This document shows positions 51,901-60,212 of a stretch of 64,000 bases of DNA, one piece after another. The notes beneath the pieces were generated by a model. The model searched no databases and had not been told where the DNA came from. It saw only the letters and a program-made list of their open reading frames with translations. The position numbers were made by a program, and so were the translations under genes. Position 1 is the first letter of the stretch. Each line of letters starts with the position of its first letter. Origin of the DNA: an uncultured Christensenellaceae bacterium (GTDB lineage Bacteria; Bacillota; Clostridia; Christensenellales; UBA3700). Where the stretch lies: assembly GCA_910588015.1 (NCBI GenBank), contig CAJUOK010000001.1:62001-126000 (forward strand), in the 5' to 3' direction.

Positions 51901-54227
51901 TTAAAGTTGGACGAAGACGAAAGCGTAATATACAATTTATATTCGCCCACATTTAGGGCTTTTAGACGGTTGTAAAAATCGTCCAATTGCATCAAGTTGC
52001 TGCCGTCTACTCTTCCAAAACGCCAATTCAAAGTAGCCATATGAACGTCATCGCCGCCTATCGTTTGATAAACAATATACTGCATATTCATATCGTCTTC
52101 TTTGTGAGAAGGTTCTCCGATGACAATATCGTCGATATCCAACTGCGAATAATCCCAAGCGCTGTTGTTGATTGTCGGCGCAATCTTAAAGCTGTTGTTC
52201 GCCATATCCACGCTGAAGAACAAATCTATTGACAGTCCTTTATAGTAATCGTCCGTAGGAACCGTAACGGTAACGAAATAGTTGCCCGTGTCGGTAGGAC
52301 AACCCTCTATCTGCAAACCTTTTTCGTTTTGTCCCGTATGGTCGTTGTAGATAGCAACGTAATAAGTAATCTTTATGTCTGCGTCGTCTATGTCGTGAGT
52401 AAGTTTGACGCTGCTCTTATCAAACTCGTGCTTTGTGCCGTCGTAAGTCCAGTCTGTCATAGTGGGTATAACGTCGTTAAGCCAAGCGTTTTGACCGAGA
52501 TATACGGCAAAAGCTCTCGAACCGTATTGAGCGGTGTAGTTATCGCCGCCGACAGTCGTCCACCATACTGTATATTGACTTCCCGTTTCTGTACTGGAGA
52601 GTTGAGATATTTTTTCCAACAACTCGTCGTAACTTAACGAGACGCTATAATCGATAATATCGTCGGACGTATGAGTATTGCTCAAACCGTCGACGTATAC
52701 GCCGCTTTGCGAAATTCTGAAGCCTACTTTTTGGCTTTCAAAGCGAGCGGTGTATTTGGAAATCAATCCGTCTGTGCTAGAACCTATCGTATAAGAATTG
52801 ACGGCAAAGGTATCGTTAAGCGTATTTGCCGCCTTGATAACGGTTACTTTACGTTGGTCGTCTATAGCAAGATAATTGATGCCGCCTCTCTCGTTTAGCT
52901 CTGCCGCGTCGCCGTGCACTTTTATCATATAAGAGCCAACTCCCAACATTTTTATAAGCTGTTCGTAAGTAAATTTAGAACCGCTCGCAACTGCGCTAAA
53001 GTCGGTAATATTCTCTAGTTTAACTCCGTCTACGGCGACGATATTCGTTGTTTCGTCATAATACAACGCATATTTGAGTTGCGTTTCGTACTTTGTCGTA
53101 CCGATATGAATATGACGTCCGATTTCGAATTCCGAATACGCCCAGTCGGATGCAGTGATAGTATCCGACCAAATATTGTTGGCGGGAGCTATCGTAAACT
53201 GGACCGCGCCTTTGCCGAAAGAATCAAGAGCGTTGTTGAGTCCCGTATAATTATTATGGTCGTATACTGTGGCAACCAAATAATACTGTCCTGCAGGGAG
53301 CGAAGCCAACGTTTTTGCAACGTCTATCGGCAACAGGAAATGTCCGCCTTCTTTCGGGTCTCCTCCGTTCGTCAAGAAATTGCCGTCGGCGTCTCTATCA
53401 AATTGAAAGTGGAAATCGTCTCCGAAATACACAAGGTTGTACATATCGTCGCCCGTTGCGTCTTTGTTGAGAGAATAAATACGGAAATCGAATCTACCGG
53501 ACCCCGCCTTGCTTTCCGTGGATGTTGAATAATAGGTGGGCACTGCGTGTATTTGAATAGGACTTCCCAAGCTCCAATCGTAGTTCTCGAATTGATTCCA
53601 ACTCCAAGTAGAGATACTCGGCGATTTATACCACGTATTGATGGCTTTAGAAACCGTTATGGTCAATGTTTGTTCGTATTCTTTCCAATTGCCGTCCTCA
53701 TCGGCGGGACAGCGCGCGTGCAAAGTGTATACGCCCGCTTCGGCAGTGCCGAATTTGGATATGTCCGTAACGTTTTCTCTGTTATCGTTTTCCCCGCTTC
53801 TTATCGGTACGAGCATAAACTCAAAATTGTTTTTTACGTTGCCGAATTTTGTTTCCCAAACGATGTTGTCCAACGTAATATCGCTGTTCCAAGACCAGTC
53901 AGCCATATACAGCGGCACTGTGGTAGCGTTGTTGGCGGCAACGATATTGTAAAATATTTCAAGCGTCTTTTCATCTCCCGCCACGCTTTCGCCTTCCGTC
54001 CAACGGTAAAGTTGGAAGTCTCTATCGGAAATCTTCAAAATAGCGTTTTTCTCGCCGTTATTTACGTTGTCCTGTCCCGCGGGGTAAGAAACCGTATAGT
54101 AAGATTGCTCGAACGTCAACTCTCCGTTGAGATAGCTCACCGTCGGATAAATTGCAGAACCCGTATAAGTGACTCTTCTATAGTAGGCGTGGTAAGCGTT
54201 CTGTATACGACTACGTAGAAACAACAC
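48894..54227 (-). CDS. Giant repeat surface protein, C-terminal part (frameshifted from the upstream frame)
   Basis: The frame is 1777 residues long, but only the part from about 54175 downwards is natural sequence; it has no ribosome site. Around 54174-54178 the upstream frame's PTIEE and this frame's VTYTGSAIYP join perfectly if one base is restored, so this is the second part of one gene. It consists of about 15 modules of ~90-110 residues, each opening with N-x-W then P-x-[IV]-x-x-W-x-[WY]-G and carrying an L-x-x-[LV]-x-[VA]-G-x-Y-x-[VL] strand. A C-terminal membrane helix (VLVYIDIALATLASIFTVVV) and basic tail RRYRKN anchor it. Function: large surface rod, ligand unknown. Confidence 0.75.
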   Translation of the reverse strand: MLFLRSRIQNAYHAYYRRVTYTGSAIYPTVSYLNGELTFEQSYYTVSYPAGQDNVNNGEKNAILKISDRDFQLYRWTEGESVAGDEKTLEIFYNIVAANNATTVPLYMADWSWNSDITLDNIVWETKFGNVKNNFEFMLVPIRSGENDNRENVTDISKFGTAEAGVYTLHARCPADEDGNWKEYEQTLTITVSKAINTWYKSPSISTWSWNQFENYDWSLGSPIQIHAVPTYYSTSTESKAGSGRFDFRIYSLNKDATGDDMYNLVYFGDDFHFQFDRDADGNFLTNGGDPKEGGHFLLPIDVAKTLASLPAGQYYLVATVYDHNNYTGLNNALDSFGKGAVQFTIAPANNIWSDTITASDWAYSEFEIGRHIHIGTTKYETQLKYALYYDETTNIVAVDGVKLENITDFSAVASGSKFTYEQLIKMLGVGSYMIKVHGDAAELNERGGINYLAIDDQRKVTVIKAANTLNDTFAVNSYTIGSSTDGLISKYTARFESQKVGFRISQSGVYVDGLSNTHTSDDIIDYSVSLSYDELLEKISQLSSTETGSQYTVWWTTVGGDNYTAQYGSRAFAVYLGQNAWLNDVIPTMTDWTYDGTKHEFDKSSVKLTHDIDDADIKITYYVAIYNDHTGQNEKGLQIEGCPTDTGNYFVTVTVPTDDYYKGLSIDLFFSVDMANNSFKIAPTINNSAWDYSQLDIDDIVIGEPSHKEDDMNMQYIVYQTIGGDDVHMATLNWRFGRVDGSNLMQLDDFYNRLKALNVGEYKLYITLSSSSNFKELVIAPVVLKVNKAANGYADGKAPSIVDNVTQWEWDEYDTKLWQEVATKFGEISIFIDSDAVASLSVSNHLSRLEAGEHKIRFCVNGTDNYDGFDETRTFSVIKNKNGWTDGDKDKTAFVNDWTWGEYDNDISGGNPIWKEPSPKYGKAQSQAAIYKGKDGVGGALIRDNIALYSLDIVMNSLDAGNYYVIWTVVGDSNYESITREYINFQVKVNPNKWDFSKPATMHENDKKESSGIEFGWTWGEYGKDAGVDYFTAPVAEYGLVVAKITKYDSTWNNPQIIVDGISNHISIANTLDRLDVGRYKIEWSSTDPNSTGNFEEIQYPDVIEFIVNRGVNAWTGDKPFIDGWQWGAFDSSLWKAPGLVSGRPNATVIKLNSDGTDGEHIIEKLSSEYLSAQLALLEVGDYRLVWTADDNDNYEIEGENKDDLTFQVSANRNGWTIEPKITATDSQWQWKTFTLGYWQRPEAQYHHNDINATVYKLNDGCDFEYDEKGEIILDESKCTVISGITLATIDAINNLSVGKYLVKVSVPEDEHGRFFGLQSVLPFTVVPNENDFTSRLCYINGYAYSEFRGYWSAPTARFGDIIASIYLINNGVRELIATSNVGDLNNALGGLHVGSYEVDWTITEDSEGNYLGGKTVTSAFAVSKTQNRWVQKPVINGWSWGAFNAADSGLNAIPFKIQEGQSLYFKIVDVAYNEISEFSGYVDEFGYFTDISEVAHILNNLKPAVYHLLAYYPELDDYKKLDTNNDCAFIIKHAENKWVMTPDVIDWTYGSPANLPNGSAIFGEEIRYTYYKAVVDDKGEPIFENGKYLVEENSAFGGWSKDEIADAGVYIVQADVDGNEYYAPLSTQFVLRVSNSKYNFWKTQPIIQSWVFGSDKCLPEGEAAYGDVTWTYYKAAWNETLNKWVPTGEPLSTDGQNPPEEVGKYILVASVKAAEGYNGLIANVFFEIYERQTSAVSSDVLVYIDIALATLASIFTVVVIIAVVRRYRKNDSVNE

Positions 54228-57200
54228 TGTCTTCTTGCGTCGTCGTTTTCGTTGACGAGCGATTTGCGGTTTTTACACGTCAATTGATAATATACCGTAT
54301 ACACGTCGGGCGTATTCATCGGATAATCGTTTTGAATAGCGCTCAAATCCTTATACGTGTTGTTCCACATACGGTTAAGGTTATAAGTTATTGTGAAATG
54401 TCTGTCAAAAAGAACGTCGTAAACTCTCTCCGCCCATATTCCTACGCGATGAGTATTTCCGACTGTTTCTCCGTTCAATCCCAACATATCTTCGATTTTT
54501 TCGGTGGAACTCAAACTGCTCAAATCAAACAGAACTTTGTTTTGATTATAAGAGTTGGTCGCGTCCTTCATATTGTACTCGAAGGTCTTGCCTTTCAGTT
54601 GATTAATCGCGTCGTTCTCTTCCGTGACAAACTCTTTTTCGTATATCTTAAAAGTAAAACTTTGTTGGAACGTATCGAATTTGGTATGGTCGTCGTTGGA
54701 GAAATCAACCGAATATATGATTCTGTAGTTACCCACGGGCATAGACCCATTAATATAACGCGAATACTTGTCTATAGATATGGGGTCGCCGTTCTCGTCT
54801 TCGGAAAGTATCAGCGTACCGCTGCCGCCGACAATATGTTGCGACGTAAGTTCCAGACTAAACGTGATATGAACGTCGGTTCCAAGCGCCGCTGCAGGAG
54901 CTTTGGGAACTGCAACCGTGCCGAATTCCCAAGACGACGCCATATGATAAGACGGCGCGTCGCTGTTGCCTTCGTTTCCTTGGGTCGTAAGCCAATTGTT
55001 GAGTTTTACTATATACCAAGTCTTGTTGACAGTGGCTATCGACTGGTCGGAGTTGGCATATCCGTAAAATTGACGGGAAGCGTCGTTCGTCACGACAAAT
55101 CTATAGTTATTTTTTGCTTTTTCAGTCAATTCTACTGTAAATTGGTCGGTATATTCTCCCGATTCGCTTCTTGCAGTTCCCGGCAATTTGATATCAAAAA
55201 TACCTTTGCTGCCGTCGTGAGCGTCCTTAATAACGTCGGTAATAAGCGAAAGTCTGAATTTCATCTCTTCGCCTTCGGCGCGTACAAAGCTGTTCCAAAG
55301 TCCGTCTCTCTGCTCTATCAATTCTCCCAACGTGTCGTCTGTTTGCTCTTCGGTATACCAAGAGCTCTTATATTTATAAAGCGAAGTTCCCTGCTCGCCT
55401 TCCACTTCCTTACCGGGGCGCAAATTGTATTGGTTTATACCGTCGGTGACGCCGAGTCGGAAAACGCCGGAATCTCCAAGGTCTATCTCGGTTTTGTTTA
55501 CCGTAACCGTCATCGTAGGCACGTCGCTTTCCGTCCACTGACCGAAAGCTTCGTTGGGCTGAATCTGAATTGTATAAGTACCCGCTTCTTGAATTATTGA
55601 GCCTATCGAAGCGTAGTCTTTCTCCACTCCGTTGCTGTCTTCATAATGCGTGACTTTAACCTGGTAATCGCCTTTGATTGCCGAAGGTATTCCCGTGATT
55701 TCCGTTTCGTCCGCCTGCAACGACCGGTCTTTATATTCTCTTGTCTTATTTATCAAAGTGACCGTAACAATTTTTCTCGAATAGATATTTATTACGTCCA
55801 ATCCCTTGCTTGCGGCATTGCGAAGCGACAAAATACCGCTGCTGTTGTCGGCAGAACAAATAAGCGACTCGGTATATTTGGTATCAAATGACGTGCTTGT
55901 AAACCAATTCGTCTTTGAATATCCCGTGTGCTCGCTCAAGGACGGGAATGCTTGACTTGCGTCATACTCCCAAGTATCATATGCCGTACGCGTGTAATTA
56001 AAAGCGTTGTTGTAAATTCCGCCGCCGACAAAACTTGCCAAATTCCCTGCATACAGTCGCTGCATCTTAGCGTCATCGACAGTTTTGTAAATATAAGCAT
56101 TGGCGTCGTTATCCCATTCTGCTATATTGGGAACAATATTTATTAAATATGAATAGTATTTTCCTTCGCCGACAGCTATATCATATGCCGCTTTTTGCAG
56201 TCCGCTGTCAGCATATGTCGCAAAATTCAAATAATATTTGTTGTAATCAGTATAATTTCGGTATATAAACAAACGAGTTCCGATTGGCTTATTATAACTG
56301 TTATAGGAAAAACCTTCGCTTGCAATCATTGGATTATTGGAAGGAAGATAAAATACCAAACCCGCTGTTCTTGCCAAAAATGCAATGCCTTGACTTCCTA
56401 TCTTATCAACGTTGCCCATATTAAACGTCACCATCGGCGCATTGTGGAACGCTCTGTTGCCGATTACGCTTACTGCGTCGTCGGGGATTGTAGTATGCCA
56501 AGTCCAACGGTAATAAAAAGCCTGCTGACCAATATCATATTTCATTTTTATTCCGCTTTGCGTGCCAGCGATAACGCGGCTGCCTATTGCGTCGTCGCCT
56601 ACCGACGCGCTATTTATCGCCACGTTGGTTCCAAGCTGTGCTTGCGTGGTCAAATCGCTGAAATCGTTTTGAATTTGGTTGCCTTGACAGTCTAAAAAGT
56701 CAAATTGTCCCAAACGACTGCTAGACCCCTTTGCTAGGTCGACCTGTTTGGGCAAGGTCATCATATAAGTATCCGAAGCGTTAACTGTGTCGCCGCCGCT
56801 TTCCGGTCCGTGATATCCCACCAGATACCATTTGCCAATTGTATAATTGTCGTTAGAAGTCAAACCCGAAGCAAGAGGAGTCGCTCTCAACTCGTTTTTA
56901 CAAAATACAAATCCGTCCGCAGTACGCGTCAACCAAGAACGGCCTTTTCCTTTGACATACACGTTGAGATAAGTCTCACTGATTGAAGTCATCCCCTTAA
57001 CCTTGTTTACAAACGCGTCTGTTGCATTTGACGGCAATTCAATATCCGCAAGTTTTCCGCATCCTTGGAAAGCGCTCCAGTTAAGACCGCTTCCGTCTGC
57101 TCCAAGTCCCGACGGCAAACTTATATGACACAACGCGTTCGCCGCGATAGCTTGCTCTCCAATTGAATTAATCGTATCGGGAAGCGCTATGTCTTGCAAT

Positions 57201-57775
57201 CTGTCGCAAGGTTTAAACGTATACGCTGGAAGGGACGTCAATTTCGTCGCCTTAGTTAAATCTACTCTCTCCAACCAGCCTCCGCCGAATGCAGATTTCT
57301 CTGACGCTGCCCCTGCTATCGACGCAAGATTACTACCTTCGTCCGCCGTAATAGATAGCCAAGAAACCGAGAAAATTCCGTTTGCGCTGCTAATAGAGCC
57401 GGCGTCAATGGAAGTAATATTATTTGGCAAAAGCAAATGCACATACTTACCTATGACGTCGCTGTTTGCCATACCGGTCCACACGCCGCCTTCGACTCTC
57501 AATACATTGTCGCTGTTGGTGTAATTATACTCATTGCTCGGAATACCGAGTTTTTCTGCGTGAGCAGCAGCTTTTTCAGCCGTTGACGCCACAATATAGG
57601 GTTTTTCTTTAAAAAGTTTGACTACGTTTGTTTTAGATACCGCAATATCTGACGAACCGTCGTAATTATTTTCAAAAAGAGGCAAAGCAAGCCAAGCGCT
57701 CACTGCCGAAAAAGCGATAAAGACCAATGCTAAAACTATCCAAATAATTCTTCCCGATTTGCACTTCGTATTCAC
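54137..57775 (-). CDS. Giant surface protein, N-terminal part (BspA-like LRR)
   Basis: This 1212-residue frame starts at GTG 57775 with AAGGAG eight bases upstream, then a membrane/signal segment (IWIVLALVFIAFSAVSAWLA). Residues ~90-450 carry BspA-type LRR_5 units (LPNNITSIDAGSISSANGIF, CDRLQDIALPDTINSIGEQA, VSVIGNRAFHNAPMVTFNMG). From ~700 to the end lie the first beta modules of the same kind as in the C-terminal part. It runs out of frame near 54175, leaving ~13 unnatural residues before a stop at 54137. Restoring one base gives a single protein of about 2960 residues ending at 48894. Either an assembly error or a real inactivating frameshift. Confidence 0.75.
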   Translation of the reverse strand: MNTKCKSGRIIWIVLALVFIAFSAVSAWLALPLFENNYDGSSDIAVSKTNVVKLFKEKPYIVASTAEKAAAHAEKLGIPSNEYNYTNSDNVLRVEGGVWTGMANSDVIGKYVHLLLPNNITSIDAGSISSANGIFSVSWLSITADEGSNLASIAGAASEKSAFGGGWLERVDLTKATKLTSLPAYTFKPCDRLQDIALPDTINSIGEQAIAANALCHISLPSGLGADGSGLNWSAFQGCGKLADIELPSNATDAFVNKVKGMTSISETYLNVYVKGKGRSWLTRTADGFVFCKNELRATPLASGLTSNDNYTIGKWYLVGYHGPESGGDTVNASDTYMMTLPKQVDLAKGSSSRLGQFDFLDCQGNQIQNDFSDLTTQAQLGTNVAINSASVGDDAIGSRVIAGTQSGIKMKYDIGQQAFYYRWTWHTTIPDDAVSVIGNRAFHNAPMVTFNMGNVDKIGSQGIAFLARTAGLVFYLPSNNPMIASEGFSYNSYNKPIGTRLFIYRNYTDYNKYYLNFATYADSGLQKAAYDIAVGEGKYYSYLINIVPNIAEWDNDANAYIYKTVDDAKMQRLYAGNLASFVGGGIYNNAFNYTRTAYDTWEYDASQAFPSLSEHTGYSKTNWFTSTSFDTKYTESLICSADNSSGILSLRNAASKGLDVINIYSRKIVTVTLINKTREYKDRSLQADETEITGIPSAIKGDYQVKVTHYEDSNGVEKDYASIGSIIQEAGTYTIQIQPNEAFGQWTESDVPTMTVTVNKTEIDLGDSGVFRLGVTDGINQYNLRPGKEVEGEQGTSLYKYKSSWYTEEQTDDTLGELIEQRDGLWNSFVRAEGEEMKFRLSLITDVIKDAHDGSKGIFDIKLPGTARSESGEYTDQFTVELTEKAKNNYRFVVTNDASRQFYGYANSDQSIATVNKTWYIVKLNNWLTTQGNEGNSDAPSYHMASSWEFGTVAVPKAPAAALGTDVHITFSLELTSQHIVGGSGTLILSEDENGDPISIDKYSRYINGSMPVGNYRIIYSVDFSNDDHTKFDTFQQSFTFKIYEKEFVTEENDAINQLKGKTFEYNMKDATNSYNQNKVLFDLSSLSSTEKIEDMLGLNGETVGNTHRVGIWAERVYDVLFDRHFTITYNLNRMWNNTYKDLSAIQNDYPMNTPDVYTVYYQLTCKNRKSLVNENDDARRQCCFYVVVYRTLTTPTIEESLIRVLQFIRR

Positions 57776-57913
57776 GAATTCATCTCCTTAAAAAATTAAA
57801 TATCTCTTGTTCTAACTCCCATTTCCCCTTATCTCAAATTTTCCCTTATTCCCAAAATTTTTTGTTACTTTTACAATACGTACTCCGTACGAATTTTTGA
57901 ATAACTGTCTCGC

Positions 57914-57942
57914 ATATTACAACTAAGCATAATAATTGTCAA
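57914..57942 (-). promoter_or_regulatory. Proximal promoter of the giant surface gene
   Basis: Minus strand TTGACA (57937-57942), 17 bases, TAATAT (57914-57919); leader about 130 bases to the GTG at 57775. Confidence 0.65.
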
Positions 57943-58171
57943 CTGATTTTTGATATGTTTTGCGTTTTTCCACCATTTTCCATAGTTTTTCAGTAAATTT
58001 TTACACAATTTATATGCCAAATCGCTATATTTATCGTCCAAATATCAATACATATCACGTTTCAACGCCCAAATATCAAAACGTATCAAATAATATTCCC
58101 TGCAATAACTATGCATAATTCTTTGCGTTCGTTACTGTTTTGATGAGAAATATATATTTGTATCTCTCCTT

Positions 58172-58310
58172 TATTTCCAAAAAAAGTATACTTTTACTGA
58201 CTGATTTATCCGCAGCGCGAAATAACGATTTTTTTCAAATTTATTATATTTTAAGGCGATTTTTTTGTCAACATTTTGCGGTCAATAAAAGTATACTTTT
58301 TTTGGAAATA
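58172..58310. repeat. 30-bp inverted repeat enclosing a consensus promoter
   Basis: 58172-58201 and 58281-58310 are reverse complements with a single mismatch (25 perfect outer bases, then one mismatch, then TGAC/GTCA). The 79 bases between hold a perfect minus-strand promoter. No target-site duplication is visible outside the arms. It could be an invertible promoter, read ON for the giant gene, or a miniature element carrying a promoter. The arm sequence shares no long match with the repeat at 41052. Confidence 0.7.
58243..58271 (-). promoter_or_regulatory. Perfect consensus promoter inside the inverted repeat
   Basis: Minus strand TTGACA (58266-58271), 17 bases, TATAAT (58243-58248). It faces the giant surface gene; start near 58236, leader about 460 bases. 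Confidence 0.75.
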
Positions 58311-58632
58311 GCAAGTAAATTGCTGTTGAGGCTAAAAATTTAATTAATTTTACATATTAACAAAATGAAAAATTACAAAGCAAGAATAGTTCTGACTATT
58401 CCGCTTTTTCTATACTTAAAAATCCCATTCAATATATAAGGATTTTAACTTTGAAAATCAAAACATTCGAGTATTAAATGGATTTTATAAATTAAAACAG
58501 CAAAATTAACAATAAATAAGTCAAGATTTTTGCCTTCTGTCAATAAACTATGTCTGTGATAACTATTCTCTTCTTGCTAATTCTCTCTCAATATAAGACC
58601 CGTAATATATTGAAGCATAAACAAAGTATCTA

Positions 58633-59166
58633 TTAATGTATCATTTGCTCCAAAATACATTTTATATCAGGTTCCAAAATTTCGATGTCTACGTCTTTAT
58701 TATATTTGGCTTCTATTTGATATGTTTTGCTATTTATATCAAATTGGAGAATTAAATTATCCGTAGTTGCGTTGGATTGCGTATTGAAAATATAATGAAT
58801 TTCCTCATTTTTATAATTTTCTATTACTATTCCGTCGTTGTCCGAAATACCAAAAGTATTATATGTACCTGAACCGATATAAATCTCTCTCATATCGTCT
58901 TTGAGCTCTATTGAATAACCTGAAACGTCGTTGGAACTCAATTCAAATCTTAAATTCCAATGTTGCTCGTTATATATTAAATAACATTTTACGTCGCCTT
59001 CAAACGGCAATATAGATGGCATACGGTACCTATCGCTTAACTTTTTGTTGAGCTTATTGAGCGAAACTTCGTCTTTTTTGACAGGTTGTAATCCCCAACA
59101 CAAAACGCCCACCGTGATTGATATAAATATTAACGTTAATGCTATTATTAAATATTTCTTTTTCAT
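58633..59166 (-). CDS. Small exported or membrane-anchored protein, unknown
   Basis: A 177-residue protein: MKKKYLIIALTLIFISITVG signal or anchor, no lipobox Cys at a usual place (a lone Cys at 23 in VLCWG). The rest is a probable beta-rich extracellular domain. I do not recognise the family. AGGAAAAATT precedes ATG 59166. It stands alone between the long non-coding region and the DUF5131 gene. Confidence 0.6.
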   Translation of the reverse strand: MKKKYLIIALTLIFISITVGVLCWGLQPVKKDEVSLNKLNKKLSDRYRMPSILPFEGDVKCYLIYNEQHWNLRFELSSNDVSGYSIELKDDMREIYIGSGTYNTFGISDNDGIVIENYKNEEIHYIFNTQSNATTDNLILQFDINSKTYQIEAKYNKDVDIEILEPDIKCILEQMIH

Positions 59167-59224
59167 AATTTTTCCTCATATTTATAATATCACGAATGTT
59201 GATATATTGCAATAGCAAAATTTA

Positions 59225-59932
59225 TTAAAAATCTATATTTGCCTTTTTAGCTTGGCTGCATAAGTCGCGCGTAGATAAAGTATAACATTTGCCGTCCTTA
59301 ATAAAATGCGTTCCGCATTGCCTAAACTCAAAATGCGTTTTATGCGCTATACATTGTTCGCGAATTGCAAGCACCCAAGCAAAATCAAGCGGTCTTGCGG
59401 ATACGTCCGATTCGCCGCCAACAACGACTAACTCCACGTTATTTAGATAGCCGTCAAGATTTAATTCCCCAATCAACGGCTGACAAATGATATTTTTATG
59501 CTTTATAGGAAGTTTATTAAATATAGAAAGTCTATAATCCGCTCTGTCTTGATTTTCCACCGTGCATCCGACGGTCACGTTGTCATATCCGTCGTTCCAA
59601 TCAGACGGAATACAGTCCATAAAACGCTCGATTCTCTTTGTTAAAAACAAAAAGCGTAAGTCAGAACGCTCGCGAATCATCTGCCAACATTCAGAACGCC
59701 ATTCGTCCGCTTCCTCAATTAAAAAATCCGTAGAAAAACAAAGGTACACCAACTCTCCCGATTTAATTTTATACGTTCCCGATTTATTTTTAGCTATAGG
59801 AGCATAAAAATTATCTGTTTTCTCAATATTGGCAGTATCGATATTACGTTTTCTGTCTCCTTTGTGGATATAACAATATTTGCATCCCTCGCTATATTTG
59901 TGACAACCGCGCCACGGATTCCACATCGCCAT
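59225..59932 (-). CDS. DUF5131 (phage Gp37/Gp68-like) cysteine-rich protein
   Basis: A 235-residue protein with the DUF5131 pattern: MWNPWRGCHKYSEGCKYCYI (cysteines spaced as in radical-SAM-like proteins), LCFSTDFLIEEADEWR, FLFLTKRIERF, NVTVGCTVENQ, CQPLIGELNL and VVVGGESDVSARPLDFAWV. Its enzymatic role is not established; the Cys cluster suggests a 4Fe-4S centre. Homologues are common in phages and near defence genes. I start at ATG 59932 (GGAGGGGAA upstream); the frame extends to 59959. Directly beside the restriction-modification island but outside its repeats. Confidence 0.8.
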   Translation of the reverse strand: MAMWNPWRGCHKYSEGCKYCYIHKGDRKRNIDTANIEKTDNFYAPIAKNKSGTYKIKSGELVYLCFSTDFLIEEADEWRSECWQMIRERSDLRFLFLTKRIERFMDCIPSDWNDGYDNVTVGCTVENQDRADYRLSIFNKLPIKHKNIICQPLIGELNLDGYLNNVELVVVGGESDVSARPLDFAWVLAIREQCIAHKTHFEFRQCGTHFIKDGKCYTLSTRDLCSQAKKANIDF

Positions 59933-60108
59933 ATACTTTCCCCTCCGTATTTCACACAAGCGTTTAATTTAGAATCAATTTATCTTCTAAATATCTTTTT
60001 TATACTTCACAACGTCCGTTGATAGATTGGATACAAGTCTTATATACTTCATCGCAACATCATAGTTAACCTATTAAAAGCGTATTCGTTTTCTTTATTC
60101 CACAAAAT

Positions 60109-60134
60109 GACAGCCTTGATACCTCAAGGCTGTC
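60109..60134 (-). terminator. Terminator of the restriction-modification operon
   Basis: A perfect 11-bp stem GACAGCCTTGA / TCAAGGCTGTC with a 4-base loop, 79 bases beyond the first methyltransferase stop on the minus strand, followed by ATTTTG. Confidence 0.65.
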
Positions 60135-60185
60135 TTAATGCGTGTGTACGACAAAATCTCGTTTTTCGGGCGATTTTTGAGAGTG

Positions 60186-60199
60186 TGTCGGACGATAAG
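60186..60199 (+). repeat. Left copy of the 14-bp repeat flanking the RM island
   Basis: TGTCGGACGATAAG here is repeated exactly, inverted, at 63858-63871. The two copies enclose the four RM genes. Confidence 0.55.
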
Positions 60200-60212
60200 T
60201 ATTTTTTATTCC

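Larger units (their letters stand above)
57776..58632. other. Long upstream region of the giant surface gene
   Basis: 857 bases without a supported gene. From left to right on the map: leader of the giant gene, a proximal promoter (57914-57942), AT-rich DNA with an imperfect direct repeat of CAAATATCAAnACgTATCA (about 58039-58095), the 139-bp inverted-repeat unit 58172-58310 with its own promoter, then AT-rich DNA after the stop of nothing recognisable up to the gene end at 58633. Confidence 0.6.

Noticed and set aside
54160..54227. Programmed -1 frameshift in the giant gene
   Set aside because: No slippery heptamer of the X-XXY-YYZ type and no evident downstream structure; a missing A is the simpler reading.
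58140..58343. 67-codon + strand frame in the inverted-repeat region
   Set aside because: It is made of the repeat arms and AT-rich spacer, with no family match.
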